A stretch of 64,000 bases of DNA from Arcuatula senhousia (Eukaryota; Mollusca; Bivalvia; Mytilida; Mytilidae). Location of the stretch: assembly GCA_963971305.1 (NCBI GenBank), contig OZ020303.1:65348867-65412866 (forward strand), written 5' to 3'. The position numbers and the translations under genes are program-made. The notes under the pieces are model-generated. The model was not told the origin of the DNA, did no database searches, and worked only from the letters and a program-made list of their open reading frames with translations. The number at the start of each line of letters is the position of its first letter. Position 1 is the stretch's first letter. This document shows, piece after piece, positions 57,001-64,000 of the stretch.

Positions 57001-57432
57001 AGAAAGCTTGCTACTGGCTGGACCAATTATTCCGATCAAGTTATTTTTCAATACTGTCTTCGATTTGCACGAACATGTGTCCGTCCCCGCCTGTTTGTTT
57101 ACCCTTGATTCTATAAGTTCGTTCGTGTTGTCAAGAGCGACAGTCTCACTTTCGCACGTGTCGATTCCCACCATGCCAAAAGTCACGCCCCGTGGAAGGA
57201 TGCTTCCATTCCTGTTTACTAAATCAATGGAATATTTCATAGCTTCTACTGCCTGAATCCCGTCCTGCCCTTGAATGTCCATGCATTTTTCACCTCCCAC
57301 GTACGTTGAGTGAATTGGGAACAGTCCCCCTAACGTTAACTTTCCTTCAACAAAATATCTGTCATTTTTAGGTACAAATGCATAAGCAAGAGACGATGAG
57401 AGAATAAATCCTATAAGCAGCAAAATCAGCAT
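47815..57432 (-). CDS. Class C GPCR, metabotropic glutamate receptor-like, nine exons, 896 residues
   Basis: Joined exons (transcript order): 57432-56959, 56373-56261, 55420-55227, 54296-54077, 52173-52091, 50539-50360, 50144-50025, 49525-48422, 48017-47815. All introns are GT-AG, all phases agree, and the sum is 2,691 nt. Signal peptide 1-18; Venus-flytrap ligand domain to about 475 with GPASSKLSIPVASLL, ISYQSTSPELND, EDSSYGSNY and GTDGWAGR; cysteine-rich domain about 482-535 (LCSEPC...CCWRC...CVPC); seven membrane helices about 545-795; tail of about 100 residues without a Homer-type proline motif. Residues that in mGluRs hold the amino-acid backbone are present, but those that grip the glutamate side chain read QDGIQAVEAM, without the usual Tyr and Arg. 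It probably senses an amino acid other than glutamate. Signalling would be through G proteins at the plasma membrane. Confidence 0.9.
48422..49525 (-). CDS. mGluR-like exon 8 (cysteine-rich and 7TM domains)
   Basis: Acceptor ttttctcag at 49526-49534, donor gtaagt at 48421. It encodes CSEPCQFGYAKTV, CCWRCTKCAENQYVG, then seven hydrophobic helices with the class C motif FKETRFISICSYTTCIIWLA. The whole membrane domain is in one exon, as common for invertebrate class C receptors. Confidence 0.92.
50025..50144 (-). CDS. mGluR-like exon 7
   Basis: Encodes QGGHFQFVNGSEGPPKYSIL and then GYRFDGRKGLWEIIGNYS, the last part of the ligand-binding domain (compare the Y-I/Y-Q-I...G.W motif of mGluRs). Flanks: acceptor tttaaacag, donor gttagt. 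Confidence 0.85.
50360..50539 (-). CDS. mGluR-like exon 6
   Basis: Encodes LHYITDAVFAFAYAIKNMHT, then CNGEPGVCEQLKAKLSTGDDL, which matches the 'YDAVYAFAHALH...C' block of mGluRs. Donor gtaaat. The acceptor used here is gaatttag|atctag, which alone keeps the phase with exon 5. Confidence 0.85.
50809..51547 (+). mobile_element. Minisatellite element with GGGCCCC ends (family B), copy 2, in mGluR intron
   Basis: Starts tagggccccgcatcgaagat, followed by a 'gtccgtctgtccgtccgtc' run and about three to four ~170-bp units like those at 44691-46019. Ends 'ttgccgtggggccctttctgaa...tattCTAG' followed by T. It lies in the intron between exons 5 and 6, antisense to the gene. Confidence 0.8.
51855..52012 (+). 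mobile_element. Truncated family A element (right end only), in mGluR intron
   Basis: Holds one ~160-bp unit relic ('cttgcttaaaccttcagctcattaatctctacaaagtctcc' reads as the inverse of the 20.2-21.1 kb unit) and the terminal palindrome 'gcgattcaggctcctgggagcctCTTG' followed by T. The other end is missing. It stops about 80 bp from exon 5. Confidence 0.6.
52091..52173 (-). CDS. mGluR-like exon 5
   Basis: Encodes IGYENRRNPWWTEFVDYYSN then GECGEHC, matching the 'RNPWF.EFWE..F.C' block of mGluRs. Acceptor gcctttcag, donor gtaaga. Confidence 0.85.
52558..52670 (-). repeat. SINE-like dispersed repeat, minus-strand copy
   Basis: Inverse of the consensus: 'gaaaatgatgagatgtggaataagtgtac', 'cccacaatcaagcggcaatt', 'aaccacaatggacaaccgccagcagcc'. 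Inside the mGluR intron between exons 4 and 5. Confidence 0.65.
52811..52962 (+). CDS. Isolated exon resembling membrane-bound transcription factor site-1 protease (MBTPS1), antisense in mGluR intron
   Basis: Bounded by a good acceptor (tctttttag at 52802-52810) and donor (AAG|gtaagt at 52963). The 152-nt exon reads EYIVSFNGYY..., a helix with ALHESGVLSWKILPRDNP, then FDYPSDFDVVK. This matches the N-terminal pro-domain of animal site-1 protease (…YIVAFNGYF…WRIIPRNNP…DYPSDFEV). It reads without stops and keeps intact splice sites. No other MBTPS1 exon is recognised within the window on the plus strand. It may be a translocated exon, or one exon of a long gene whose other exons lie beyond very large introns. 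Confidence 0.65.
52963..54076. other. Intron sequence of mGluR-like gene
   Basis: AT-rich. A trace of the SINE-like 3' end ('ccttatcgtctatttg') lies near 53002. No additional exon seen on either strand. Confidence 0.35.
54077..54296 (-). CDS. mGluR-like exon 4
   Basis: Encodes KVVSVLILRPHTTLNLFKAV, then FHWVGTDGWAGRMF and GSIGVQLYIGAIPGF. The DGWA block carries the Asp and Arg used for ligand contact in mGluRs. Acceptor ctgcttttag, donor gtatgt. Confidence 0.87.
54421..54956 (+). pseudogene. Penelope-like element 3' part, copy c, in mGluR intron
   Basis: Plus-strand coding remnant SNIPSAPDYGVFVSQLIRYS...RHSPLVDRYGISISQM (54424-54660), the conserved C-terminal end of Penelope-like RT. It is followed by about 290 bp of 3' region ('gcaggaaccactaac', 'gttacgacttgagttcgcg', 'ctttcggacttttgacactcgaatgtcccattgg'). 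The same 3' region occurs at 62493-62835 and 60161-60290 in the other orientation. It lies between exons 3 and 4, antisense. Confidence 0.75.
55227..55420 (-). CDS. mGluR-like exon 3
   Basis: Encodes RFHYITIVYEDSSYGSNYKS then LNGDFCIGTSIKLTYDAP, the 'W.YVS.V..EG.YGE' block of mGluRs with the ligand-contact Tyr. Acceptor ttctgtttag, donor gttagt. Confidence 0.87.
55421..56260. other. Intron sequence of mGluR-like gene
   Basis: AT-rich, no element or exon recognised. Confidence 0.35.
56261..56373 (-). CDS. mGluR-like exon 2
   Basis: Encodes ISYQSTSPELNDRTRFQYFK then RTVPSDNYQARAIAGIL, very close to the mGluR block 'ISY.STS..LSD...FF.R.VP.D..QA.A'. Acceptor tatttccag, donor gtattt. Confidence 0.9.
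56374..56958. other. Intron sequence of mGluR-like gene
   Basis: T-rich on the plus strand, with no other feature recognised. Confidence 0.35.
56959..57432 (-). CDS. mGluR-like exon 1 (start, signal peptide, first half of ligand domain lobe I)
   Basis: The ATG at 57432 begins MLILLLIGFILSSSLAYA, a signal peptide. Then GKLTLGGLFPIHS, CMDIQGQDGIQAVEAMKYSI, LPRGVTFGMVGIDTCESE, LIGIIGPASSKLSIPVASLL. Donor gtaagc. Upstream stops in the frame support this start. Confidence 0.9.
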
Positions 57433-57960
57433 TGTGCGTACTAAGAAAGTTTATTTTCCATGTTTTTGCTTCATTTTAACTCTGAAATGTGAATGAATCC
57501 ATGTTAAATCTATTATGCCATCATTATCTTATAATATTTTATATGACAACACACAAATGTTACTATAAAATGATAAATGAAACTTTGTAAAACTGTGCTT
57601 TCTTGTGTAAAAATATATTTAACCTTACGGCTATAACTAAAACAGCTTCCCGTTATGTTTTCATTGTAGCTTGCATAAAAGAATGAATAGACGGAGAAAA
57701 AAATACATTTTGTGCGAAATGTCATTTTGGCAATACTGAAAGTTGTTAAGCTCCATAAGGCAATTTATAGAAATGTTAGAAATCTCAAAAGCCATTTCCA
57801 GGAAAGCAATAATTTTAAAAAGCTAGACGTTTCCTTATTTTCAATCAAAACAATTTAATTGTTTATTTCAATTCAAATTAATTTTATTAGTTATCCGGGA
57901 AATTCTTTTAATCGTCATGATTATTTCCGCATTCATTTCTGTATCAAGGGCACAGGGACT
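57433..57960. other. 5' flank of mGluR-like gene
   Basis: AT-rich promoter-side DNA. No motif can be assigned. Confidence 0.3.
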
Positions 57961-58483
57961 TGCTCCCCTCTATCAATATTTTGTTCGAGTCAATGTGTCG
58001 CACACAAAAAAAAAAAAAAAAAATAAGAAAAAGAAATACAAGTGTGGCCACTAAAAGTATGTCTCGCCTGCCGGCACCATCTCTAAAATCAACTATCTAA
58101 GCTTGCATTTCTTGATATTAACACTAAAAGTGTCTGTATACCCAACATCAGATGCTATTATACTTTCCAGCAATTCATCGTCCACAAAAGTCTTACAAAA
58201 AGTTTACAGCCTGAAAAAAGACCTAAGTTCACAGAGTCACTGGAGCGTGAAAATGAGGTCAGGATCATATGGCATGGTGACAGTTGCGTAGACCATAACC
58301 TGAACTATCTGTATACCAAATATCAGACGCCTAGCTATAATACTTTTCCAGCAAATCATTGTCCACAAAGGTCTTACAAAAAGTTTATCCCGCCGCCGCC
58401 GCCGGAAAGTAATACCTATGTCTCGCCTTCAAAAACAAAAAACACGGCACATTGACTCTAACAAAATATTGATTAAGGGGAGC
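57961..58483. mobile_element. Composite: inverted arms flanking a family C copy
   Basis: The outer arms are inverted: tgctcccctctatcaatatt...gagtcaatgtg (57961-58000) and gcacattgactctaacaaaa...ggggagc (58447-58483). A single similar arm is at 18997-19034. Between them lie an A-run (58007-58025) and a family C element (58045-58430) with two units ('ccaacatcagatgctattat...cttacaaaaagttta') ending ccgccgccgccggaaagtaa, 'tacctatgtctcgcctt'. Confidence 0.55.
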
Positions 58484-58608
58484 TATATGCTGTGAACAAA
58501 AGTAAAGAATGGATTGTCACACGTGTATGTGTGTTTAAAAAAATGTAAATGGTCTCCATAACAACTTTGGGGAACTTACACATTCATGAATAGTCTAAAG
58601 GTTGTATT

Positions 58609-58695
58609 CAATCTCATTCAAATAAGATCTCTTAAACTATACTACGCTCCAACAGAACGTAGTGTAGTTTAGGAGATCTTATTTGAATGAGATTG
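58609..58695. repeat. 87-nt near-perfect hairpin
   Basis: Left arm caatctcattcaaataagat..., right arm its inverse, with a 10-nt loop (ctccaacaga) and about 38-bp stem. The two mismatches are both T opposite G on the plus strand, so a plus-strand RNA would pair throughout. 'ttgtatt' occurs on both outer sides. It could be a tiny MITE or a small-RNA precursor; transcription is unknown. Confidence 0.65.
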
Positions 58696-58699
58696 AGAT

Positions 58700-60160
58700 T
58701 GTATTTCACATTCTAACAAGGCATCTTCATTTATATCGAGTTTGACAAACTTTGCTCTTTGGCTATCTTAAAGGCCAACTTTAGTTGTACATTCTATTTA
58801 AATTGGTCAAGTTTTATATAGGTTGGTGCCATCACTTTCTGATTTGAATTGACTAGTTCTGGGACTATTATTAAATGGTTTAGCTGTTATTATACCTGAA
58901 CTCTCAACCGGACTTGTTCTACCTTTATGAACTCTCATTCGTAGGATTGAATTTAAATTTTGAGAGCTTGTGCGCACATTTTTGTCGTTATTCATACATT
59001 TTGAGACATAAACTATTTATTTGTCTTGTTAAGGAAAAGTTGTTCGCAAAATGCTTCTAAAAGAACCAAGCAGTAACTCACTGAAAACTATTAACTTTAT
59101 AACCGTTGGTTTATTTTGAATTTCTCATGTTTAAAAATGAGCTGCCCTTCAAATGTGGTCACCATTTCACCATGTATGAAATTACTTTGTAACGAGTTTA
59201 TTTTTACCAAGAAATGCTTTATTTTTTATCTTAACTTTTAGTTTGCTGTATTGCTAGTTTTATAGTGCTAATGAACTGAAAGTGACGATCAAAAGAATTT
59301 TTGGGGGGGGGGCATCATTGTATGGTAAAAACATCAAATCTTACCTTTATCAATCATGTTTACATCATATTAATGAATGTAAATCTAAATAAATCAGTTA
59401 TCTTTATTTTGGTCAAGGGTCGAATCCATAAGGATAGTCGTAGTAAATATAATTAATATGGCTTTATTATTATGGCTTATATATCTTTTTACTGATTATA
59501 TATTATGTACATATACTTTTATCTAGAACAGGTGTGTCTCTATGTAGAATGGTGAAGTGTAGCCTTTGGTTTTCAGTCGACAAAATCGTGACATAGCCCC
59601 TATAGGAGGTACTGGTCGGAAATCTGCAAGACTATGCTTTAGAAAGTTTTTAATTTATATAATACGCCCGCAAACCAAGTTTGGGGTGGGAAAGACATAA
59701 GACATATTTCATTTTCCAATTATGGTCCCTCAAAGGACAGCATCATTATAATGATTATATTATATAACAGAGAATAAATGGGAAACATCCTGCCGACCTG
59801 TCCGTCTGTTCAAACATCTCCTGGACCTTTTGATGATTTTTTTATGAATTTTACACCAAGGAAGTACACCATATGAAAATGTTCATAAAGAAATAATCCA
59901 TTTTCATTGCACTCTGGTAACATTCGAGAAGTCCAATATGAAGCGGTGGTGGGGTGTTGCCGTGTTGGTGATGTCCTTTTATGAGCTCGCTTAAGTATTC
60001 CTTGTTTATAATTATGACTTTTTTCTATAAGACAAGACATAAAAATGCTATTATTTTTTTTAACTTAAACAGGTAATTTGACAATTTCGACCGAATTGAG
60101 AGTTTTTATTAGTATAATACCCTTGTTGTCTGGAGCTTGATGACCTTTAAGTTTAAGAAG
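58700..60160. other. Intergenic stretch
   Basis: AT-rich with a G-run near 59304. Small frames match nothing known. Confidence 0.35.
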
Positions 60161-60290
60161 CAGAGGTACCAATGGGGTATCCGAATATCAAAAGTCCGAA
60201 AGGGCAGAGACAAAACCAGCAAACACCAACAAGAACGGGACAAAAACAGACAACATGTAAAACATGGAAACACAACAGTAATCAACAGCA
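60161..60290 (-). repeat. Penelope-like 3' region fragment, copy e
   Basis: 'agcagaggtaccaatggggtatccgaatatc', 'aaagggcagagacaaaacc', 'gggacaaaaacagacaacatgtaaaacatgg'. Nearly identical to 62493-62611, in the same orientation. Confidence 0.65.
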
Positions 60291-60499
60291 TTACTATTTC
60301 TGCAAAAGTTGTTTTGTAAAAGGTAAAAAAAGTTGAGTTGTTTTCTAGAAGCAGTCGCACAGAAAAGCTTATCCCCTTGCCCGTTAACATTTTAAAATAT
60401 AAAATGTTTCGTGTATATCTAGAATTGATGCTAGAAATCATTCATAATGGACTAAACTTTTATCATATACTATTTCTTTAATTCTCCTTTTCATATTGA

Positions 60500-60960
60500 C
60501 TCATTCGTGAGGAAATTGTAGATCAAAGTGACAAGATATAGTCCTCAACCAAAACTTCAAACCGGAGTCATTAATGCTACAAATGTAGCTCAAGGTGACC
60601 TTATTCCAGTAAGCATGTTAGTTACTATTAAAGATGTACCCACTGACCAAATATCCCTCTATCACTTGCAGTTGTTGAGATCTGCAGCCCTTTTCACAAA
60701 AAAATTTTACTATTAAGCAAAAAAATCCTTGAAATTCAAACTTAAAATATTTTTTACACTTAAGATTTTTTGTGAAACAGGCCACTGGACCTTAACAAAA
60801 CTCTTGCCCAAGTCATTCGTGTGGAAAATGTAGGTCAAGGTGACCTTATTATGGAACAGATGTTGGTTACCATCCAAGCTTTACCCACTGCTCAAATATC
60901 ATCCCTCTACCACTTCTGCTTCTGCCTCTTGATGACCACCATCAACATGTTGATTATTAT
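60500..60960. repeat. ~150-bp dispersed repeat, two copies
   Basis: Two units: about 60510-60680 and 60800-60925, sharing 'gtagctcaaggtgaccttatt', 'atgttagttactat', 'gtacccactgaccaaatatc.ccctctatcac'. A third copy is at about 62895-63040, beyond the LINE. Confidence 0.55.
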
Positions 60961-61019
60961 GTCATATTCGAGTGCGAGCGCATACATTCCAAAGAGAATA
61001 ATTTAAAAACTGTACCTTT

Positions 61020-62400
61020 AACAAGGACAGCAGTATTTTACAATAAAACTATGTACACTTGTTTGCATCTAATGTTCCAGCGTTGCCACCTTTGCCTTGA
61101 AGGTGGTTAGTGTCGATGCTGAAACTATGTCTGGTGGTAAGGCATTCCAGTCCCTGATCGTTCTGGGAAAGAAGGAAAATTTTCTATAATCATGGCTGGA
61201 ACTTGGTATTTGGAACGAGAGTTGGTGCATGTTCCTGGTGAGGCGAGTTGGTGGTATTAATCGGTTTTCTTTGTCAATTTCTACCTCACCATTGTAGATC
61301 TTATAGAGCATGGCTAGTCTTGCTTCTTTTCTTCTTTGCTCTAGGCTTTTCCAGTTTAGAGTTTCCAACATGTTGTCTACACTTGATCTGTTCCCGTGTT
61401 TGTTATAGACATATCTGGCTCCTCTACGTTGGACCATTTCAATTGTGTTGATATCTTTCTTTGTATATGGATCCCATACGGTGGATGCGTACTCCACAAC
61501 TGGTCGTACTAAAGAGTTGTACGCATTCTTCTTAGTGTTGGTTGATCCGATATTAAGGTTTCGTCGCAGGAATCCTATGGTCTTGTTGGCTTTGCCACAT
61601 ATGTTGTTGATGTGGCTTGTCCAGCGTAGATCTGATGTTATGAGACAGCAAAGATACTTAGCGTTTTCTACTGATTTTAGTGTTTGGCCATGCAACTTGT
61701 ATTCGTATTTGATAGGATCTGATTTTTTACTTATTGTCAGGACGTTGCATTTGTCTGGATGAAATTCCATTTTCCACTTTTTCTCCCATTCTCCTAGCTT
61801 GTTTAGGTCTGACTGTAGATCAAGTGCGTCAGTCATTGATGTGATTGCCAGGTACGCTATGGTGTCATCAGCGAATAGTCTGACTGTTGACTTGAGACCT
61901 TTTGGCATGTCATTTATATAGAAGAGAAAAAGGGATGGTCCTAGGACGGAACCCTGAGGAACACCTGAGTCCACGCTTATGTATGTTGATTTTTCCCCAT
62001 CTACAACAACGGCCTGGGTTCTGTTATTTAGAAAGTTCTGTATCCAGGTGTTGGTTCTCCCTCGGATTCCATAGTGTTCTAGTTTGTGACAGAGTAGACT
62101 GTGACTGACTTTGTCGAATGCCTTAGAGAAATCCATAATTAATACGTCGCTCTGTTTTCCAGATGAAATGGTGGCAGTTATCTCGTCGACAAATTCGATA
62201 AGTTGGGTTTCACATGATCTTTTCCTCCTGAAGCCGTGTTGGAGTGGATAAAGGATATTGTTGTCATCAGCATGTCTCATTATGTGACTGGTGATGATGT
62301 GTTCCATTAGTTTACAGCAAATGCAAGTTAATGAGATGGGCCGGTAGTTCTCAGCTTTGTGCCGATCCCCTTTCTTGTATACTGGGCTAACAATATATCT
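61020..62400 (-). mobile_element. 5'-truncated LINE with largely intact RT (jockey-like)
   Basis: The minus-strand frame from about 62400 to 61069 reads through without stops: PVYKKGDRHKAENYRPISLT, QHGFRRKRSCETQL, MDFSKAFDKVSHSLLCHKL, GVPQGSVLGPSLFLFYINDM, LFADDTIAYL (intact ADD), FHPDKCNVLTISKK, then the C-terminal GARYVYNKHGNRSSVDNML and PRTIRDWNALPPDIV. The endonuclease half is missing. The open frame extends to 62529 into unrelated repeat DNA, so the apparent 486-residue product has a non-LINE N-terminus. About 60 bp of AT-rich 3' sequence follows (61010-61068). Confidence 0.88.
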
Positions 62401-62492
62401 TGCAGTGACAGATATGGACCTTATCAAAATCTCTAACCAGAGTAATTTTTGTTTTATTCGAGATCTGGTACACAATTTGGGAACTACCCAAG

Positions 62493-62835
62493 ATGAAGCA
62501 GAGGTACCAATGGGGTATCCGAATGTCAAAAGTCAGAAAGGGCAGAGACAAAACCAGTAAACACCAAGAACGGGACAAAAACAGACAACATGTAAAACAT
62601 GGAAACACAAAATACTGAATATCATTCAACAACGCGAACTCCAGTCGAAACAAGAGTGAACTCAGGTGCTCCAGAAGAGCAAGCAGTTCCTGCTTGCTAT
62701 AGTACACCCGTCGCGTTGCCAATAGTCCATTCAGCGTGTCAAATCAGGTAAAGGAAGACAAAACAAAACCCTATGACAAATCAACATCTGCACTCATCTG
62801 AGTGATCGAAATCCCATATTTGTCTATAAGTGCAT
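62493..62835 (-). repeat. Penelope-like 3' part, copy d
   Basis: On the minus strand the segment begins with the RT C-terminus (DKYGISITQM, about 62800-62825) followed by 3' region motifs found at 54690-54956 ('gcaggaactgcttgctcttctggagcacctgag', 'cgaactccagtcgaaacaag' inverse) and at 60161-60290. It abuts the truncated 5' end of the LINE. Confidence 0.65.
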
Positions 62836-62894
62836 GATGTCTTCCGTAAAATTTCTTCTATTTCTTCAAAATATCATCTCTCTACCATATGAAG

Positions 62895-63040
62895 TTGCTG
62901 AGATAAGGACCTAAACCAAAAATTTAACTGGAGTCATTAATGCAGAAAATGTAGGTCAAGGTATTAACCTCATTCTGATACAGATATTGGTTACTTTCGA
63001 AAATGTACCTACTGACAAAATATCATCCCTCTATGGTGTG
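62895..63040. repeat. ~150-bp dispersed repeat, third copy
   Basis: Matches the units at 60510-60925 ('ggagtcattaatgcagaaaatgtaggtcaaggt', 'ttggttactttcgaaaatgtacc', 'caaaatatcatccctctat'). Confidence 0.5.
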
Positions 63041-63342
63041 TTGCTGCTTTAAGTTATTGACATAAATAAAACATAATGTTTGTACAAACAAAGGAACAAA
63101 ACCGTATATCCTCCACCAAACTCTTTTGGGATCATGGGTAATAATTATATGTAGTTGCTGAGATGTGAAATGAGTTATCTTGCTGAGATATTAAATAAGT
63201 TACAGTATCTAAAAATTGTAGAAAGTCAACAAGCATTATCCTGAAAGCTACATGTATTTCCTACATAAAACTTATTTCTAAATTTGTTAAAATAACTTTG
63301 TAGGTGGAAACCTTATATATTGGTCTATAATTGTATATAGAG

Positions 63343-63625
63343 CGGGCTGATGGGGTAATTTTGTGATGCGTGACCCTCCATTTGAATTTTTCTGTGAACT
63401 GTTATGTAGGCAAACAATTGTTCGTGAACTGTGATGAAAGCATTGTCTGTGAACCATTCTCTGCTAAAATAATTTTCCGTGATCTGTGATTGATGCCTCC
63501 ACAGATCTCCACAGTGGCAATATTTCCTGTGAATTATGATTTGGGAAATTTTTGCTTATTTCCTGTGAGCTGTGAAATCCAATTTTTATTTTTCCGCAAA
63601 CCGTGATCAGGACCCCCATCAGGTA
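63343..63625. mobile_element. Element with internal 'CCGTGAACTGTGAT' repeats
   Basis: Flanked by inverted ctgatgggg / cccccatcag. The interior is a run of degenerate units ('tctgtgaactgttatg', 'ttcgtgaactgtgatg', 'ttccgtgatctgtgatt', 'cctgtgagctgtgaaatcc', 'ccgcaaaccgtgatc'). It resembles in organisation the CGGGATT element at 37372. Non-coding. Confidence 0.5.
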
Positions 63626-64000
63626 CCCCCTATGTAGAGCTGAACAGTTTGTCAATGAAGAAAGACTTAACATGTAAAATCATCTTAAGGGTGGAGTTGT
63701 ACTCATCATTTACTATGCATCTTTGACCTTTGATGTGTTGTAAAAGAAATCAATTTTGATTGCTGCTGCTGCTACCACAAGAACCTATAAGTCTTATCTT
63801 AGGCTTAACCAAATTTTTTTACAATATAACAGAAAACAAAACATGATCTTATATTTTATGCAGTAGTTTTAAACATGTAAATTTCTTTCTTGAAACATAT
63901 AAATAAACAAGACTTTTTGCATAATGAAATAATGAAATAAATACATAACATAAGCATAAATATACATAATTTATAAACAAAAGCAATTTGGTCAAATTGG
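63626..64000. other. Window end, AT-rich
   Basis: Nothing recognised. Confidence 0.3.

Noticed and set aside
57121..57256. Plus-strand frame over mGluR exon 1
   Set aside because: Shadow of the exon on the opposite strand; no codon or motif support.
62400..62529. N-terminal 40 residues of the 486-residue RT frame (MTFGYPIGTSASSW...)
   Set aside because: This part is translated Penelope-like 3' repeat lying upstream of the truncated LINE; frame continuity is accidental.

Overview
The window looks like AT-rich nuclear DNA from a marine bivalve, most likely a mussel (Mytilidae). The reasons are genes with GT-AG introns, divergent Cys-loop receptor paralogues, Penelope-like and LINE debris, and many short non-autonomous elements that carry internal minisatellites, as is typical of bivalve genomes. 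There are no bacterial operons, no CRISPR array, and no tRNA or rRNA that I can recognise. The species assignment is inference.

Layout. 0-5.4 kb: repeats, including an exact three-copy 255-bp tandem array, a 75-bp palindromic element with a perfect 8-bp target duplication, and a broken Penelope-like RT. 5.5-11.5 kb: a gene patch with two tandem intronless Cys-loop channel genes (+) and a convergent B-box/coiled-coil gene (-). 11.6-36 kb: accessory DNA. It holds a fragmented Penelope-like element, an element with a hairpin terminus carrying a second nested element, a 5'-truncated LINE, an 861-bp foldback palindrome, a decayed LINE split by a second copy of the hairpin-terminus element, and a second foldback element. 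36.4-41 kb: a near-identical 1.7-kb tandem duplication that ends inside the 5' part of an intact Fic-domain gene. 41.7-47.7 kb: a TA-flanked MITE, SINE-like repeats, a roughly 170-bp minisatellite element, and a 1.15-kb TIR element. 47.8-57.4 kb: a complete nine-exon class C GPCR (metabotropic glutamate receptor-like) on the minus strand, whose exon phases all agree and give an 896-residue product. One of its introns holds a plus-strand exon resembling site-1 protease (MBTPS1). 57.9-64 kb: repeats and a 5'-truncated LINE with a largely intact RT.

The clear host genes are two pentameric-channel subunits, one B-box protein, one Fic protein and one mGluR-like receptor. Nothing shows that they act together, although the two channel genes are evident tandem duplicates. 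The most distinctive content is the set of non-autonomous elements: at least three families share an architecture of hairpin or inverted motif, internal minisatellite, and a CTAG or CTTG end followed by T. Two further foldback elements have arms built from short tandem repeats. All coordinates and motifs were read by eye; no alignment or database search was run.
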